From positions 1-9,594 of the forward strand of contig DLBY01000060.1 in the NCBI GenBank assembly GCA_002480345.1: a stretch of 9,594 nt of DNA, in the 5' to 3' direction. Source of the DNA: Phycisphaerales bacterium UBA7812. GTDB lineage: Bacteria > Planctomycetota > Phycisphaerae > Phycisphaerales > UBA1924. Made by a program: the position numbers and the translations under genes. A model generated the notes under the pieces. It was not told the origin of the DNA. It searched no databases and was given only the letters and a program-made list of their open reading frames with translations. This document shows, piece after piece, positions 7,316 through 9,594 of this stretch (the first letter of the stretch is position 1; each line of letters starts with the position of its first letter).

Positions 7316-7338
7316 GATGCGGGAATCGCCCGCGATGC
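7316..7338. repeat. Inverted repeat within a direct repeat in the divergent intergenic region
   Basis: GCGGG (7319-7323) and CCCGC (7329-7333) form a perfect 5-bp inverted repeat with AATCG between them. GATGC occurs at both ends (7316-7320 and 7334-7338). It lies in the 133-bp gap between the divergently transcribed ligase and HEAT-like genes, where a shared operator would be expected. No good promoter hexamers were seen beside it, so regulatory use is unproven. Confidence 0.25.
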
Positions 7339-7396
7339 AACCCCGGTGCCTGCCGGGCGGTATCGTCCCGGGACGCCCACCCCACGGAGGGACACC

Positions 7397-8464
7397 GTGC
7401 GCCGGACCGCTCGATCGAATCGGACCATCATACGAACACAGCCCGCCCCGATGGGGCTTCCGAGGTTGCGGGTCGCCCTCGCCGCGCTCGCGGCTCTGCC
7501 GGCCTTCGCGGGGGCGCAGGCCTCCATGAATCCGCGGGCCCTGAATGTCAGCGGCGGGGGTGGGGGCGTCGTGATCATCCCCAACGACCCGATGCTCAAC
7601 CCGGATAGCCCCGAGGCGCGCGCGTACGCCGCGATCCAGCGCGAGCGCCGCGCCGCTGAGCGCGAACTCCGCCTGCTCAAGCGCAAGCACTTCGGCGCGA
7701 TCCGCGTCCCCGAGACGCGTGAGATCGGGATGCTCAAAGTGCGCCAGTTTACCTCGATGCCCGCGGCGATGGCGCTCATCGATGTCTTCGATGACGAGCA
7801 GGACGATGTCCGCGAAGCGGTGCTCGATCACCTCGCGGGGCTCGACCCGGAGATCGGCGTGCCCGCGCTCGCGTGGGAAGCCGTGCGCGACAAGGACGCC
7901 GCGCAGCGCGCCCGTGCCCGCGAGCGACTCGCCCGTTCGCTCGAGCGACGCGCCGACGCGAGGGGGATTGAGCAAACCATGCCAGCGGTCCGGGGCATCA
8001 TCGCCCAGGGGCTGCAGAGCACGAACGACGACGAGGCGATCGCCGCGACGGAACTCGCCGCGGCGTTGAACCTCTTCGATTTCATCCCGCTCATGGCGGC
8101 CGCCCAGGTCGCCCAGCGACCCGCGGGCACCCAGGGTGGGCAGCGGGGCGATCTGGGCTGGATCATGATCGGGCAGCAGCAGACCTATGTCGCCGACCTG
8201 CAGCCCGTCGTCTCCAACAACGCGGTCGCGTTCGATCCCCAGATCGGCGTCGTCAGCGACGGCGTCCTGCTCCGCGTCCACGACGCGGTCGTCACCGCGG
8301 TCCGCACCCCCATCCACCGACGCCTGGTCGACTGGACGACCGGCGCGTGGGGGCAGCCCACCGGCACGCTCGGCTACGACCCCGATGCCTGGCGCGACTG
8401 GTACGACAACGAGTTCATTCCCAGCCGGGCGCCCGAGCCCGCGCCACCCCCCGCTGATGACTGA
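7397..8464 (+). CDS. Exported HEAT-like protein of unknown function
   Basis: No named family is recognised with confidence. The GTG start at 7397 is chosen because GGAGGG (7386-7391) lies five bases upstream, one of the best ribosome-binding sites in the window. An ATG at 7451 (residue 19) has no such site but directly precedes the hydrophobic signal core LRVALAALAALPAFAGA, so the true start could be either. With the GTG the product has 355 residues and a long basic n-region. A Gly5 tract follows the signal peptide (about 53-57). Residues 78-100 form a charged Arg/Glu/Lys helix. Residues 120-240 hold helical pairs with Ala/Leu/Asp patterning typical of HEAT-like repeats. The C-terminal part contains GYDPDAWRDWYDN (326-338), a Trp-rich motif, and an Ala/Pro tail. 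A secreted or periplasmic scaffold role is inferred. It is divergent from the ligase. Confidence 0.78.
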   Translation: MRRTARSNRTIIRTQPAPMGLPRLRVALAALAALPAFAGAQASMNPRALNVSGGGGGVVIIPNDPMLNPDSPEARAYAAIQRERRAAERELRLLKRKHFGAIRVPETREIGMLKVRQFTSMPAAMALIDVFDDEQDDVREAVLDHLAGLDPEIGVPALAWEAVRDKDAAQRARARERLARSLERRADARGIEQTMPAVRGIIAQGLQSTNDDEAIAATELAAALNLFDFIPLMAAAQVAQRPAGTQGGQRGDLGWIMIGQQQTYVADLQPVVSNNAVAFDPQIGVVSDGVLLRVHDAVVTAVRTPIHRRLVDWTTGAWGQPTGTLGYDPDAWRDWYDNEFIPSRAPEPAPPPADD

Positions 8465-8488
8465 CCGGCGAGCCGGCCGCGCGCGAAC

Positions 8489-8503
8489 GCGGGCGAATCC
8501 CGC
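8489..8503. terminator. Possible bidirectional hairpin between convergent genes
   Basis: GCGGG (8489-8493) and CCCGC (8499-8503) form a perfect 5-bp stem with a five-base loop, in the 39-bp gap between the stop at 8464 and the opposing stop at 8504. A second small inverted repeat, CCGG/CCGG with a CGAG loop, lies at 8465-8476. No T-tract follows on either strand, so intrinsic termination is uncertain. Confidence 0.3.
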
Positions 8504-9487
8504 TCAGAACGGCCAGATCTCGAGCCCGTGCGGTGCGTTGCGCACATCCGCCGTCAGGTTCACGCTGGTGATCACCGATTCGCGTTCGAGGTCGTACGCC
8601 GTGATCGTCGAGGGGGATGCCGACCCGATCACGATCCCGTCGTCGGTCACCGTCAGCCCGCGCCCGAAGTCGGGCCTCGCGTGGTCTTCGGGCACGCCCG
8701 AATCGATCAGTTGCTCTCGCGGGAAGCGGGGGATCGGCAGGCTCTTGATCGCGGTCCCCCGCGGATCGCTCCAGACGATCTGCTCACCCCTGGTCGCGTT
8801 GTAGAGCGCACCGCCCCGGAACGGGCGCACATTGTGCGTCCAGTTGGGCACCGCCGCGACAGGCTTGAACATCCCGCCCCGCTCCGCGAGCGAAGCGCCC
8901 GCCGGAGACATCAGCAGCGCCGACATCGTCGTCCCGCCGATGAAGGTGTGCCCGCGTTCGTGCCAGACCGCGTTGATGTGCAGCGTGTCCGCCTGCGCGG
9001 GTCCGTCGGGCGTGTCGGGGTCGAACGCGGCGCCGAACACCATCGGGACCACGCGGGGCCCCTGCGGCGTCGGGACCTTCGTCTGCTTCACGCTGAAGTG
9101 CAGGCCGCCGGTGTACGACAGCGTGCCGAGATCGAACTCGAGCAGCGCGTCGAACCCCGTCGCGGTGATCAGCAGCCGATCCCCGTCCAGGAAGATCTCG
9201 TGACAATCCCGGCAATACGGCGCCGGGTGGCTCGAGAGCAGGTTGAAATCGGGGTCGAACAGAAAGATCTCGTTGCCCGCGCCGATCACGACGCGTTCGC
9301 GGTGGAACGCGATCCCGCGGAGGCCCCGTCCGCCGCCGCGACCCGACCAGTCGATGCCCATCTCGTCCCAGTCGAGCACGCGCCGGTGGGTGCCGGTCTC
9401 GAGGTTCACAAGGTGCGCGCCGCCGTGGCTCTCGCCCTGCTTGGATGAGCGGATCACTTCGGTGACGAGCACGGTCGGGAGGGGCAT
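8504..9487 (-). CDS. Beta-propeller-like protein, possibly DUF4915/TIGR03032-related
   Basis: The 327-residue product has no signal peptide, so it is probably cytosolic. The ATG at 9487 is preferred over a TTG at 9511; neither has a clear Shine-Dalgarno. Two sheet-type units resemble each other: GRGLRGIAFHRERVVIGAG...EIFLFDPDF (about 53-81) and GRGLTVTDDGIVIGSASPS...AYDLE (about 275-301), as in a six-bladed propeller. Conserved-looking His/Asn sites occur at DTLHINAVWH (167-176) and NWTHNVRPFRGGALYN (215-230). A DCHEI segment (94-98) also fits the pattern of DUF4915/TIGR03032 proteins, but this assignment is from memory of family features and is tentative. The same region contains CRDCH (92-96), a formal c-type haem motif that is probably coincidental without export. 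No substrate or partner can be inferred from its neighbours. Confidence 0.8.
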   Translation of the reverse strand: MPLPTVLVTEVIRSSKQGESHGGAHLVNLETGTHRRVLDWDEMGIDWSGRGGGRGLRGIAFHRERVVIGAGNEIFLFDPDFNLLSSHPAPYCRDCHEIFLDGDRLLITATGFDALLEFDLGTLSYTGGLHFSVKQTKVPTPQGPRVVPMVFGAAFDPDTPDGPAQADTLHINAVWHERGHTFIGGTTMSALLMSPAGASLAERGGMFKPVAAVPNWTHNVRPFRGGALYNATRGEQIVWSDPRGTAIKSLPIPRFPREQLIDSGVPEDHARPDFGRGLTVTDDGIVIGSASPSTITAYDLERESVITSVNLTADVRNAPHGLEIWPF

Positions 9488-9523
9488 CGCGGGATGATAC
9501 CGGTCCAACAAACAGCGGACAGA

Positions 9524-9594
9524 TCAGCCCTCCGCGATCGCGGACGCGAACGCGACCGTCTCGGTGTGCGTGAGCGAGAGCGACCAGCGCCGGA
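9524..9594 (-). CDS. acpS: C-terminal fragment, probable holo-ACP synthase
   Basis: Reading leftward from the window edge, one minus-strand frame encodes 22 residues ending WSLSLTHTETVAFASAIAEG and then TGA at 9524-9526. The pattern of small and hydrophobic residues around S-L-T-H-T, followed by an Ala-rich strand and the stop, matches the C-terminal end of AcpS-type 4'-phosphopantetheinyl transferases (for example the DVTHERHYACA region in E. coli AcpS). AcpS moves phosphopantetheine from CoA to acyl carrier protein. The gene would lie 36 bp upstream of the propeller-like gene, on the same strand and possibly in one operon. With only 22 residues the assignment is tentative. Confidence 0.5.
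   Translation of the reverse strand, partial: RRWSLSLTHTETVAFASAIAEG

Noticed and set aside
5563..7608. A 681-residue plus-strand open frame opposite the ligase gene
   Set aside because: It is the antisense shadow of a clear acyl-CoA ligase on the minus strand. Its translation is rich in Arg, Asp, His, Val and Leu with no recognisable domain, as expected in high-GC DNA.
7193..8317. A 374-residue minus-strand open frame opposite the HEAT-like gene
   Set aside because: It overlaps the ligase start and has an Arg/Gly/Asp-rich mirror composition, while the plus strand has a signal peptide and a strong ribosome-binding site.
8528..9448. A 306-residue plus-strand open frame opposite the propeller-like gene
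   Set aside because: It is an Arg/Val/His-rich mirror frame without a domain; the minus-strand product has repeated propeller units.

Overview
The window is high-GC bacterial DNA of about 9.6 kb. It most likely comes from a planctomycete of the class Phycisphaerae. Two things point there: a secreted protein ending in the 'GC-type' dockerin found in Phycisphaerales (DLND and WDLGD repeats, terminal GCP), and a multi-pass membrane protein with a CxxC-x11-CxxC zinc ribbon of the style common in planctomycetes. The first ten bases match the end of a standard Illumina adapter, so the window probably starts at the raw end of an assembled contig, and the source may be a metagenome or draft assembly.

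Layout. Bases 3-4721 carry four plus-strand genes: a 5'-truncated class III aminotransferase, an exported alpha/beta hydrolase, an exported beta-propeller-like protein with a C-terminal dockerin, and an arginine N-succinyltransferase (AstA) homologue with a long basic tail. Bases 4680-7263 carry two minus-strand genes in a probable operon: an AMP-forming acyl-CoA ligase, then the zinc-ribbon membrane protein, whose end overlaps the end of astA by 42 bp. At 7397-8464 a plus-strand gene, divergent from the ligase, encodes an exported HEAT-like protein. At 8504-9487 a minus-strand gene encodes a probably cytosolic beta-propeller-like protein. At 9524-9594 a minus-strand fragment looks like the C-terminus of holo-ACP synthase.

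How the genes may work together. The aminotransferase and the AstA homologue suggest arginine/ornithine (arginine succinyltransferase type) catabolism, but they are separated by two unrelated genes and the other ast genes are not in view, so this is inference. The ligase and the possible AcpS fragment both belong to acyl or carrier-protein metabolism, but are not adjacent. No tRNA, rRNA, CRISPR array, insertion sequence or prophage gene was found. No stretch longer than 300 bases lacks a gene. I see no convincing undescribed multi-gene system. The most unusual items are the basic tail on AstA, its convergent overlap with the membrane-protein gene, and the adapter remnant at the left edge.
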